Origin: an uncultured Bizionia sp.
GTDB lineage: Bacteria; Bacteroidota; Bacteroidia; Flavobacteriales; Flavobacteriaceae
Direction of reading: 5' to 3'
Length of the DNA: 64,000 nt
NCBI GenBank assembly: GCA_947496215.1
Contig: CANMCF010000003.1
Span: forward strand, 62,001-126,000
A program made the position numbers and the translations under genes. The notes beneath the pieces are model-generated. The model did no database searches. It had not been told where the DNA came from and saw only the letters and a list, made by a program, of their open reading frames with translations. Shown in pieces: positions 46,257 to 53,716 of this stretch (positions are counted from its first letter, which is position 1; each line of letters opens with the position of its first letter).

Positions 46257-46688
46257 ATGTCTATCACAGAAAAACCTGAAATACTCTTTTATCAAAATAT
46301 TGGCCAATTGTTCTATGCCATCGCTGCTGCTGACAAAGTAGTTAGAAAAGCAGAATATGACGCTTTAAAGGCAATAGTCTTAAACTATTGGAAAAAATTT
46401 GAAGAAGCTCAAGCCCATTATCAAGAACCTCTAGCGTACCAAATGGAAGTCGTCTTTGAATGGTTTGACTACGAAAGAATGGATGCTCAAGATTGCTTTG
46501 ATAGTTTTAGCAATTATGCAAAAGATAACCCTAAGGCTTTTTCAAAGGAAAAGAAAAAACTCATCGTAAGAACTGCAGAGGCGATTGCGAGCTCCTTTGC
46601 AGGGAAGAACAAAAGCGAACTCATCATGTTGACAAAACTAAAGATGCTCTTTGGAAAATTAAACACCTACAATACTTCACAAATATGA
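46257..46688 (+). CDS. TerB-like small protein
   Basis: 143 aa from ATG 46257 (MSITEKPEILFYQNIGQLFY); ATG 46251 is also possible, and the longer frame from TTG 46215 is excluded by the promoter at 46233. The helix LFYAIAAADKVVRKAEYDAL looks like the first helices of TerB/DjlA-type domains, which carry an acidic metal-binding motif, though here it is partial. It is translated together with the next gene (4-bp overlap) and transcribed from the operator shared with the kinase. Confidence 0.75.
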   Translation: MSITEKPEILFYQNIGQLFYAIAAADKVVRKAEYDALKAIVLNYWKKFEEAQAHYQEPLAYQMEVVFEWFDYERMDAQDCFDSFSNYAKDNPKAFSKEKKKLIVRTAEAIASSFAGKNKSELIMLTKLKMLFGKLNTYNTSQI

Positions 46689-47563
46689 AAAAGCTATATA
46701 TCATACTTCTGATTGGCCTTTTTTCTTGTAAAAATGACACCAAACTAAAACCATTCACAATCCCTGAAGATGAAACTTCCATTCCTACGGAAATTTCTAG
46801 TGATTCGGCCATTGCTCAAGATAAAGATATCGATGCAAGCAAAGTGCTCTCCATCGAATTAAAACAAAAGACACTGATAGAAAAAAGAGATGAGCGAAGC
46901 GAATTACAAGAACTCATCATTGAAAAAAACTATTTTAAAGAAAAGGATGCCTATACCATTGACTTTACCTATCCTTTGCTCAATGAAGACCTAAATCCCA
47001 CCAATGTGAATTTCAATGAATACATAAATGACTACTATGTGGACATTACTGGAACAGAAGCTGAGATTATTGAAGGCAAAGAGTTAATCTGTGATACCCT
47101 AGACACTGATCGATTTAGAGAAAAGCGATACATCGATTACAAAATATACAACGTCAACGAACAATTGGTTAGCATTCTTTTCTACAAAGAAAACTTCTAT
47201 TCTGGAACCCTACATCCAACATATTCCTTTGACTGCATGAATTTCGATTTGGAAAGAGGTGTTTTTATGAATTATGAAGATTTCTTCATTGATGGATCTG
47301 AAGAAGAGTTTGCAGACATCCTAAATGAGGAGATTTCCAAAAAGGTTATGGTGGGAGAAATGTATTACGACTGCTGGGAATTATCTGATGATGATTTTTT
47401 TGAATACAAGAATAACTTTGTCGTCAATGAAACCTACGTAGAATATTATTTTGACGACTGCGTGATATGTCCATCTTATACAGGTAGTTATTCCATTAAA
47501 ATACCTGTAATCACCTTAATGCCTGTATTGAAGAAATACAATCTAAACCCGCTAGTTCTATAA
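46685..47563 (+). CDS. lipoprotein with PdaC/RsiV-like (DUF4163-DUF3298) domain
   Basis: 292 aa. Lipoprotein signal MKKLYIILLIGLFSC with lipobox Cys15. After a low-complexity linker (about 18-60) comes a mixed alpha/beta domain with FTYPLLNEDLNPTNVNFNEY and FYSGTLHPTYSFDCMNFDLE, the pattern of DUF3298 (RsiV, PdaC C-terminal part). Glu/Asp- and Tyr-rich near the end. It is presumably in the periplasm or outer membrane. It overlaps the TerB-like gene by 4 bp, so it belongs to the same FNR-type transcription unit. Confidence 0.8.
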   Translation: MKKLYIILLIGLFSCKNDTKLKPFTIPEDETSIPTEISSDSAIAQDKDIDASKVLSIELKQKTLIEKRDERSELQELIIEKNYFKEKDAYTIDFTYPLLNEDLNPTNVNFNEYINDYYVDITGTEAEIIEGKELICDTLDTDRFREKRYIDYKIYNVNEQLVSILFYKENFYSGTLHPTYSFDCMNFDLERGVFMNYEDFFIDGSEEEFADILNEEISKKVMVGEMYYDCWELSDDDFFEYKNNFVVNETYVEYYFDDCVICPSYTGSYSIKIPVITLMPVLKKYNLNPLVL

Positions 47564-47705
47564 AATTATGCTGTAACATGGTTCTACATATATGTTTACT
47601 CATTTGCTAACGGCTTTTCGATTTGTCAATTTTCGTGTTATTAACGAGCATTAAAACACGAGCAAGATTGGTACTTCAAAAAAAAACAACTAAATAGCAA
47701 CAACC

Positions 47706-48407
47706 ATGAGTATGCACATTGAAGCAAAAGCAGGAGAAATTGCAGAAAGTGTTCTGCTCCCTGGTGACCCGATGCGTACCAAGTGGATTGCCAAAACATT
47801 TCTAAAAAATCCAAAGATGTATAATGATGTTCGTGGAATGTTGGGATACACAGGTACTCATAAAGGAAAACGCATATCTGTCCAAGGCACTGGTATGGGT
47901 ATTCCGTCCGCACTTATTTACTGTCACGAACTTATTAATGACTACGGGGTAAAAAATCTTATTCGCGTGGGAAGTACGGGCTCGTATCAACCAGATGTTA
48001 AGCTTAGGGACATTGTAATAGCAATGGCTGCTTCCTCTACATCAGGAATTAACAACTCCAGGTTCATTAATGCTGATTATTCTCCCACAGCGAACTTTGA
48101 ATTATTCATGAAGGCTGTGCTATATGCTGAGAAAAATAGTATTCCGATAAAAGCTGGCAATGTTCTATCTAGTGATTTGTTTTATGACGATGATTTTGAT
48201 GCTCATAAAAAATGGGCTGAATTTGGTGTATTATGTGTTGAAATGGAAGCGGCTGGCTTATATACCATTGCTGCAAAATACAATGTTAGGGCACTTGCCA
48301 TTCTTACGGTATCAGATTCATTGGTAACGGGGGAAAGCACAACGGCAGATGAGCGAGAAAGTACTTTTAACACAATGATTGAAATTGCACTTAATACCTT
48401 GAGTTGA
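47706..48407 (+). CDS. deoD: purine nucleoside phosphorylase, DeoD type
   Basis: 233 aa, the usual length. It splits purine (deoxy)nucleosides with phosphate to a base and (deoxy)ribose-1-phosphate; the family is a hexamer. Visible motifs are VLLPGDPMRTKW (phosphate/ribose site), YTGTHKGKRISVQGTGMG, IRVGSTGSYQP, VEMEAAGLY (Glu in the ribose site) and LTVSDSLVTGE, with the Asp of the base site. It has no convincing FNR-type box, unlike its neighbours, so it looks like a housekeeping gene set inside the island. A hairpin-like CGTGTTATTAACGAG lies upstream. Confidence 0.95.
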   Translation: MSMHIEAKAGEIAESVLLPGDPMRTKWIAKTFLKNPKMYNDVRGMLGYTGTHKGKRISVQGTGMGIPSALIYCHELINDYGVKNLIRVGSTGSYQPDVKLRDIVIAMAASSTSGINNSRFINADYSPTANFELFMKAVLYAEKNSIPIKAGNVLSSDLFYDDDFDAHKKWAEFGVLCVEMEAAGLYTIAAKYNVRALAILTVSDSLVTGESTTADERESTFNTMIEIALNTLS

Positions 48408-48421
48408 GATTAAGGTTTAAA

Positions 48422-48464
48422 TGATGAATGTCATTCTTTATTCCAGAACACCTCCTTAATTTTG
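48422..48464 (+). promoter_or_regulatory. FNR-type box and promoter for the PNPOX-family gene
   Basis: Palindrome TGATGAATGTCA (48422-48433) and -7 TAATTTTG (48457-48464). The spacing is 29.5 bp, and the ATG follows 25 bp later. Confidence 0.8.
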
Positions 48465-48489
48465 AAACTCACCAGATACAAAAGAAATT

Positions 48490-48945
48490 ATGATAAAGAC
48501 CTTAGACAAAAAGGAAAAAGAAATGTTGCTTAGTACAAATTACATAGGTTCTTTGGGCTATGTTTACAATAACCAACCATTTGTTGCTCCAATAACATAT
48601 TTCTACAACGAGGAGCAAAACAATATCATTTGTTATTCAGGCAATGGACACAAAATAAATGCGATGCGCAAAAACAATGCAATTTCCTTGTCTGTATCCA
48701 ACATAGATTCTGTTAATGATTGGAAATCGATTTTAATACATGGCACATATCAAGAGCACACAGGCAGTGCTGCCAAGGCCTTATTACATCAATTCTCACT
48801 AGGAGTGAAAGATCTCATCTTAAAAAAAGAACTCAGGGACTTAGATTTTATCAGTCAATTTTCCAGTAAGATATACAACGATGACATACCTGTGGTATTC
48901 ACCATCAAAATTGATGAGATTACTGGTCGGATGAGGAAATCATAG
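48490..48945 (+). CDS. pyridoxamine 5'-phosphate oxidase (PNPOX)-family flavoprotein
   Basis: 151 aa. The split-barrel FMN-binding fold is visible as YIGSLGYVYNNQPFVAPITY, then ICYSGNGHKINAMRKNNAIS and WKSILIHGTYQE, the pattern of NimA/HugZ-like members that bind flavin or deazaflavin and reduce small molecules. The substrate is unknown. It is under an FNR-type promoter and is followed by a 26-bp bidirectional terminator. PNPOX-like proteins are also members of the DosR dormancy regulon in mycobacteria, which is a useful parallel. Confidence 0.85.
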   Translation: MIKTLDKKEKEMLLSTNYIGSLGYVYNNQPFVAPITYFYNEEQNNIICYSGNGHKINAMRKNNAISLSVSNIDSVNDWKSILIHGTYQEHTGSAAKALLHQFSLGVKDLILKKELRDLDFISQFSSKIYNDDIPVVFTIKIDEITGRMRKS

Positions 48946-48957
48946 TTTAAAAGAACA

Positions 48958-49015
48958 ATTTGTAGAATAAAAAAAGTGTATTCTTAATTGAATACACTTT
49001 TTTTATTCTACAAAT
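48958..49015. terminator. perfect 26-bp bidirectional terminator
   Basis: The arms 48958-48983 and 48990-49015 are fully complementary around TTAATT. An A7 and a T7 run lie in the arms. It sits between the convergent PNPOX and HPF genes. Confidence 0.88.
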
Positions 49016-49025
49016 GCTTTTCACA

Positions 49026-49340
49026 TTAGGAACTTATATTTTGCTTGGTGAATTTTGCCTTTCGCTTTTTCAACTGTGTGTCTAAATCCGAAATAGTCTC
49101 CTTAACTGCCATTTCAAAGTTCTTCTCATTGGAAGTAGCAAAGATTTTAGGTCCTGGCATACTAAGTTCTATCTCACAGATCTTTCCATTTTCCGAAGGG
49201 TCATTCTCTATTTTAAAAAAGACGTCAGCTCGAATTAACCAATCATAGCGTTCATCTAATTTTTTAAGTTTCCCTGTCACATATGAAGCCATCGCTTCAC
49301 TAGTCTTCATCTTTACAAATTGTATATTAACAGTCATCAT
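49026..49340 (-). CDS. hpf: ribosome hibernation-promoting factor (HPF/RaiA), short form
   Basis: 104 aa. It binds the small ribosomal subunit and puts ribosomes into an inactive state. The beta-alpha-beta pattern is clear: VNIQFVKMKTSEAMASYVTG, LKKLDERYDWLIRADVFFK, CEIELSMPGPKIFATS, and a final helix with AVKETISDLDTQLKKRKAK. It lacks the C-terminal dimer domain of long HPF. It is driven by an FNR-type promoter, which links ribosome hibernation to the stress regulon. ATG 49340 or 49337 are both possible. Confidence 0.9.
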   Translation of the reverse strand: MMTVNIQFVKMKTSEAMASYVTGKLKKLDERYDWLIRADVFFKIENDPSENGKICEIELSMPGPKIFATSNEKNFEMAVKETISDLDTQLKKRKAKFTKQNISS

Positions 49341-49359
49341 ATCGTTTGTTTGTTTACCA

Positions 49360-49402
49360 TAAAAATAGGGTTAAATAAAAAATTAAACTATGACATATGT
49401 CA
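49360..49402 (-). promoter_or_regulatory. FNR-type box and promoter for hpf
   Basis: Palindrome TGACATATGTCA (49391-49402, perfect) and -7 TATTTTTA (49367 to 49360, minus). The spacing is 29.5 bp. Confidence 0.82.
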
Positions 49403-49533
49403 GTCTATGGGATTGACACCATTTAGATTTCAAACTCAGGAACACGAACGAACAACTCCATAGTTGTTGAAGCTAATTGCACTGAATTATTGAGGAATGC
49501 ATCGAAGAGTTATTCAAACCTGGGCAAACGGAA

Positions 49534-50022
49534 TTAATATCCAACTTTGGTACGTCTATTTGGAAGCTCCCATTGTATCATTTCCTTTAGGAACCCATCA
49601 ACTTTCTCCACTATATTTTTTTCTATCACCTCGCTAGGGTTCATCAGCCCCATTTCTACAACACCTTTTTCCGATGGCATTCCATTTAATTCTGGAAAAA
49701 GTACAAAAATATAAACATCTCCACTATAGGTTTGTGAAAATACCAAAGAACCACCAGGAATGAACTGATAAGCTGGAATGCGATTTGTACAATCCATCAA
49801 TGTCTCAGGAAAGGAATCAAAAGTGATGTTTACGGCTTCATTATTGTGAATCCAGTTAAGTTCCTGTACTTTCCAGCCAACCTTGTACTTTGCTACAATT
49901 GCATTTAGTGTTTTTAATAGCAATGGTTTCGTGGTAGTATTCCAGAGGGTCTTTTTCTCTACAACCTTTTCTATAGATGCATTGTAGTCCATCACCCGTT
50001 CTTCCAAATGTTCAATTTTCAT
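49534..50022 (-). CDS. protein of unknown function at the end of the mla operon
   Basis: 162 aa, no signal peptide. The N-terminus is helical (MKIEHLEERVMDYNASIEKV), followed by beta strands (VNITFDSFPETLMD, GDVYIFVLFPELNG). The family is not recognised. It overlaps mlaD by 11 bp, so it is translationally coupled to the Mla genes and may work with them in the envelope, but nothing in its sequence shows this. Confidence 0.75.
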   Translation of the reverse strand: MKIEHLEERVMDYNASIEKVVEKKTLWNTTTKPLLLKTLNAIVAKYKVGWKVQELNWIHNNEAVNITFDSFPETLMDCTNRIPAYQFIPGGSLVFSQTYSGDVYIFVLFPELNGMPSEKGVVEMGLMNPSEVIEKNIVEKVDGFLKEMIQWELPNRRTKVGY

Positions 50023-51010
50023 CTTTTTCTCTTGCTTTGTTGTTCTTTTTTTCTAGTCTGGCTTGCTTCCTAAAATATCCTCTAAACAGAAAATTATGCC
50101 TTAGTGCTTCCATATTTTGATCAAGTTTTTCAGATGCTCTCTTCAAATGAATCAAGGTACTATCTATATTTCTTGGTAACGTTTCTTCATTTATGAGGTA
50201 ATTGATGGCATTATCTTCATTCTTCATCTCAAAAACCATTTCATTCAACATTTTGGTTGCTTCCGATATGGCCATACTTGAAGTCTCAAGTTGTGAAAAC
50301 ACATTTTTCATTTGACTTCCTGCTATAGAATCGGTCAATAAAATGCCAGCAGGACTCTTGTCCATGTCAATTTTTGAGATAAGTGCATTAAGATTGGTTA
50401 CCGCTGTATTGGTTCCACGAGTGGTTTGGTTTAGATTATATAGCATCTTTTTTATATCCCTTGTAAGTATGGAATCTGAAACCAGAGCCCCCAAAACGCC
50501 CTCACCGTTTAAAACTCTATCTGTTATTTGTAGTAAATCCGAAGTCAACAAGGCTGCATTCTCATTGGTAACGTTAAGAGTGGACAACATGTCATCTGTT
50601 CCAATCTTGCTGTAGGAGGCTATCGTATCTTTTGAAATTACTGCTTGTAAGTCTGTTTTCCCAGGAATGATATTGACAACCATGCTACCTACCAATCCAT
50701 CTGAGCCAATGCTGGCTATAGCATCCTTTTTGATGAAAGCTCCAGTTTTTTCCTCAATCATCATCTGTACTACTATTTCAGCATTGTTCATCATTTCGAT
50801 GTTGTTCACCGTACCTACATTGATTCCAGAATAACGTACATTATTCCCCAATTGTAGGCCATTCACGTTTTGAAATACGGCATACAATTGAATGTTCTTG
50901 CTAAAGATGTGCTGACGGTTTCCAATGAGATAAAGAGCTACAACAAGCAACAATGTACCTAGGACTATAAACAAGCCTACTTTTGACTTATATGATTTGC
51001 TCTTTTTCAT
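50012..51010 (-). CDS. mlaD: MlaD-like MCE-domain lipid-transport protein
   Basis: 332 aa from ATG 51010; an in-frame TTG at 51019 overlaps the mlaF stop. One N-terminal membrane helix (VGLFIVLGTLLLVVALYLIG) and then the MCE domain (LYAVFQNVNGLQLGNNVRYS, GINVGTVNNIEMM). The rest is helical, ending in a Lys/Arg-rich tail. It binds and passes phospholipids across the periplasm as part of the MlaFED-type ABC complex. The long helical C-terminus is typical of Bacteroidota MCE proteins, compared with the short E. coli MlaD (183 aa). Confidence 0.88.
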   Translation of the reverse strand: MKKSKSYKSKVGLFIVLGTLLLVVALYLIGNRQHIFSKNIQLYAVFQNVNGLQLGNNVRYSGINVGTVNNIEMMNNAEIVVQMMIEEKTGAFIKKDAIASIGSDGLVGSMVVNIIPGKTDLQAVISKDTIASYSKIGTDDMLSTLNVTNENAALLTSDLLQITDRVLNGEGVLGALVSDSILTRDIKKMLYNLNQTTRGTNTAVTNLNALISKIDMDKSPAGILLTDSIAGSQMKNVFSQLETSSMAISEATKMLNEMVFEMKNEDNAINYLINEETLPRNIDSTLIHLKRASEKLDQNMEALRHNFLFRGYFRKQARLEKKNNKAREKDEN

Positions 51011-51015
51011 AATCT

Positions 51016-51771
51016 TCAATTTTTAAAGAATGCTTTTATCTTTGGATCTTTAGATGCTGACAATTCTTCAAAAGTTCCTTCCGCATAATTGATACCATCA
51101 ACCAACAGAATCATACGATTGCTAATTACCCTAGCACAATCCACATCATGCGTAATTATGAGAGAGGAGGTATGATATTTCTTTTGAATGTCTCGCATTA
51201 GTTGTATGATTTCTTTGGCAGTTATGGGATCAAGTCCTGTAGTAGGTTCATCATAAAGAATAATTTGTGGCTTTAAAATAAGTGCTCTTGCCAGAGCAAC
51301 GCGTCTTTTCATTCCGCCAGAAAGTTCAGCTGGCATCAAGTCAATTGCAGAAACCAATCCCACATTCTCCAATGCCTCGATAATTAATGATTCCAAGCTT
51401 TCGCTTGCTTTGACTTTATCTTTGTGCCTTCGGAGTGGAAAATTCAAATTTTCCCTTACAGTCATAGAATCGTACAATGCACTACCTTGAAATAAAAACC
51501 CTATTTCTGTTCTGAGAACATCCAATTCTTTTTGACCAAGTTTTACGATATCAAAGTCTTTGATCGTGATACTGCCGCTATCTGCCTCCAACAAACCTAC
51601 CAAACATTTTATCATAACCGATTTACCCGAACCGGATTTACCCATTACGACAAGGTTTTCTCCCTCATATAGCTTTAAATTGAAACCATTGAGAACCTGG
51701 TTGTCACCAAAGCTCTTGTAAAGGTCTCTAATCTCCAAAACAGGTTTTATGTCATTTTTTTCTTCTCTCAT
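51016..51771 (-). CDS. mlaF: MlaF-like ABC transporter ATPase
   Basis: 251 aa, the ATPase of an Mla-type lipid transporter. Walker A (VMGKSGSGKSVMIK), signature LSGGMKRRVALARAL and Walker B (ILYDEPTTGLDP) are intact, with the H-loop His in ITHDVDCARV. It is overlapped by 4 bp with mlaE upstream. Confidence 0.93.
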   Translation of the reverse strand: MREEKNDIKPVLEIRDLYKSFGDNQVLNGFNLKLYEGENLVVMGKSGSGKSVMIKCLVGLLEADSGSITIKDFDIVKLGQKELDVLRTEIGFLFQGSALYDSMTVRENLNFPLRRHKDKVKASESLESLIIEALENVGLVSAIDLMPAELSGGMKRRVALARALILKPQIILYDEPTTGLDPITAKEIIQLMRDIQKKYHTSSLIITHDVDCARVISNRMILLVDGINYAEGTFEELSASKDPKIKAFFKN

Positions 51772-52550
51772 ACCTCAAAAAAAATATCTGTAATAAATAC
51801 GGCTATGAAATCGATGATGAAAAGCAACATCGATGTGTAGACCACTGCAGCATTGGATGCTTCACCTACACCCACTGTACCTTTAGAGCAATTGTACCCT
51901 TTATAACATCCTACCAAACCTATGGCGAAACCAAAGAAGAACGATTTAACGGTCGCAGGAATGACATCGCTAAATTTCAACGCATCAAATACTTTATTAA
52001 AATATAATAGGTAAGACACCTCACCCTTTAAATTCTCGACTATGGCGGAACCCAACAAGGCAACACCATCCCCCATTACAATAAGCAACGGAAGCATTAA
52101 TGTAGTGGCAAGAATACGTGTAACCACCAAGTATTTGAATGGGTTTGTCCCAGAAACCTCCATGGCATCTATCTGCTCCGTAACTTTCATACTACCTAGC
52201 TCCGCACCAATTCCGGATCCTATTCTACCAGCACAAATAAGAGCTATTATAACAGGACCAATTTCGCGAACAATGGAAATGCTTACCATTGAAGGCATCC
52301 AAGAGACAGCTCCAAACTCCAACAAGGTGGGTCTGGACTGCAAAGTAAATACCAACCCAAGAATAAAGCCTGTGACGCCTACCAAAAGGAACGAGCGATT
52401 TCCCATCTGGTAACATTGTCGAATCAATTCCTTCCATTCAAAAGGAGTCGTAAACACTTCCTTGAAAAATCGAAGTGCAAAATATGTCATGTCACCTATC
52501 TCGTCAAAGAAACGTTTAGCTTTTAATGCTATGGAGTTTGTTCCGTTCAA
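51768..52550 (-). CDS. mlaE: MlaE-like ABC transporter permease
   Basis: 260 aa with about five membrane helices. MlaE-family marks are LVGVTGFILGLVFTLQ, EIGPVIIALICAGRIGSGIGAELGSMKVTEQIDAMEV and a GCYKGYNCSKGTVGVGEASN segment near the C-terminus. The start is TTG at 52550: the frame is closed just upstream by a stop, and the promoter at 52571-52578 leaves a leader of about 15 nt. The next ATG (52490) would cut into the conserved IGDMTYFALRFF segment. First gene of the four-gene mla operon, under an FNR-type promoter. Confidence 0.9.
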   Translation of the reverse strand: MNGTNSIALKAKRFFDEIGDMTYFALRFFKEVFTTPFEWKELIRQCYQMGNRSFLLVGVTGFILGLVFTLQSRPTLLEFGAVSWMPSMVSISIVREIGPVIIALICAGRIGSGIGAELGSMKVTEQIDAMEVSGTNPFKYLVVTRILATTLMLPLLIVMGDGVALLGSAIVENLKGEVSYLLYFNKVFDALKFSDVIPATVKSFFFGFAIGLVGCYKGYNCSKGTVGVGEASNAAVVYTSMLLFIIDFIAVFITDIFFEV

Positions 52551-52570
52551 TATTTATCATTTTACTGAGG

Positions 52571-52613
52571 TAAAAATAGATTTCACATACGGAAGAAGAA
52601 ATGATATAAATCA
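52571..52613 (-). promoter_or_regulatory. FNR-type box and promoter for the mla operon
   Basis: Palindrome TGATATAAATCA (52602-52613) and -7 TATTTTTA (52578 to 52571, minus). The spacing is 29.5 bp. Confidence 0.78.
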
Positions 52614-52624
52614 GTTGTTCAAAC

Positions 52625-52667
52625 TGATATTTATCATGGTATCGACTTCGATTGGGTTGTAAATTCA
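52625..52667 (+). promoter_or_regulatory. FNR-type box and promoter for the HMA gene
   Basis: Palindrome TGATATTTATCA (52625-52636) and a weak -7 TAAATTCA (52660-52667). The spacing is 29.5 bp. The palindrome lies 23 bp (centre to centre) from the mla box, so the divergent genes use separate boxes. Confidence 0.65.
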
Positions 52668-52683
52668 CGTACATAAATTTCAT

Positions 52684-52983
52684 ATGATGAAAAAGACATT
52701 TCAAATTCAAAATCTAAAGTGTGGTGGTTGTGAAAACACCATCATCAATGCATTGCTGAAAATAGATGGGGTAAAGAAGGTCTCCATACATTCAGATGAC
52801 AGCTCCATATCACTTACTTATAAAAATGATGATGCCTTCAAAAATGCTCGAAGAAGACTTTCCCAAATTGGTTACCCCATTCAAGGAGATGTCAATACCA
52901 TTGTAAAACAAGCAACTTCATATGTAAGTTGTGCCATTGGCAAACTAAGCAAACAAGACTATGAAGACAAAAAAACTGACTGA
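52684..52983 (+). CDS. heavy-metal-associated (HMA) domain protein
   Basis: 99 aa. The first 70 residues form an HMA fold (MKKTFQIQNLKCGGCENTI) with the metal site CGGC (C13-C16 region) and VKKVSIHSDDSSISLTYK. A further Cys lies in the C-terminal SYVSCAIGKLSK. It is a probable copper or zinc chaperone. It overlaps the BRO gene by 23 bp, so the two are translationally coupled. No P-type ATPase is next to it. Confidence 0.85.
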   Translation: MMKKTFQIQNLKCGGCENTIINALLKIDGVKKVSIHSDDSSISLTYKNDDAFKNARRRLSQIGYPIQGDVNTIVKQATSYVSCAIGKLSKQDYEDKKTD

Positions 52984-53716
52984 AAGGCCTCTCAATTACT
53001 TCCAGCAATTGATGTCGGTGGAGATTGAAAACCAAATTTGGTTTGTGGTAGATGATGTAACCAGCATTTTAGAACTAAAAGACCCTGTTCAGGTTTTGGA
53101 CAGCCTTGATGACAATGAGCGCTCTACTTCAGAAATATTTAGAAATGGAGAAATGCAGCAAGTGAATCTTATTTCTGAAAGTGGACTCTATGGACTCATT
53201 TTCAGGAGTAATACAGAAAGCGCCAAGCGTTTTAGAAAATGGGTTACAGAGCAAGTCCTCCCACTTATTAGAGTACGTGGTTACTATACAACCAAACGAT
53301 TGGAAATCCCAAACTTCGTAATTCGCTTCAATGATAATTATGATCGTATTGCACCTGGGCATTTTTCAGTATTAACCGAACTTTTCATTCGGCTTTATGG
53401 GCGCTTTGAGAAATTGGGATATCACATTCCAAACAGGGCTATGACTGGGAAGCAAATGCGACCAGAAGTAAGCGTGGGCATCCACTTTGACAACTATTTG
53501 GAAAAGAACTTCCCAAAGAGCAAGGAGGATTACCTACTTTATCCACATAGACTACCAAATGGCAAGGAAATACAAGTAAAACAGTATCAAAACCACTTGT
53601 TACCAGCATTCATCAAATTTTTAGATGAGATTTGGATTAAGAAATTCGCCTACGCGTATTTTGAAGAAAGAGATCCGAAGGCACTTAAATTTCTTCCTAA
53701 GTTATTACCCTCCTAA
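52961..53716 (+). CDS. BRO-N domain protein
   Basis: 251 aa. Residues about 12-110 resemble the BRO-N (Bro family N-terminal) domain of phage antirepressors and virus proteins: IWFVVDDVTSILELKDPV, LISESGLYGLIFRSNTES, RFRKWVTEQVLPLIRVRG. The rest (about 115-251) is a conserved-looking domain (FVIRFNDNYDRIAPGHFSVL, PYRLPNGKEI-like) that I do not recognise. In an Hma/usp setting and without phage genes it is probably a domesticated regulator. Its 3' end overlaps the convergent TauE gene by 12 bp. Confidence 0.8.
   Translation: MKTKKLTERPLNYFQQLMSVEIENQIWFVVDDVTSILELKDPVQVLDSLDDNERSTSEIFRNGEMQQVNLISESGLYGLIFRSNTESAKRFRKWVTEQVLPLIRVRGYYTTKRLEIPNFVIRFNDNYDRIAPGHFSVLTELFIRLYGRFEKLGYHIPNRAMTGKQMRPEVSVGIHFDNYLEKNFPKSKEDYLLYPHRLPNGKEIQVKQYQNHLLPAFIKFLDEIWIKKFAYAYFEERDPKALKFLPKLLPS

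Noticed and set aside
47637..47680. FNR-type box for deoD
   Set aside because: TGTTATTAACGA near 47636-47647 and TACTTCAA at 47672 are close to the pattern, but both half-sites are broken and the spacing is 30.5 bp, so deoD is not counted in the regulon.
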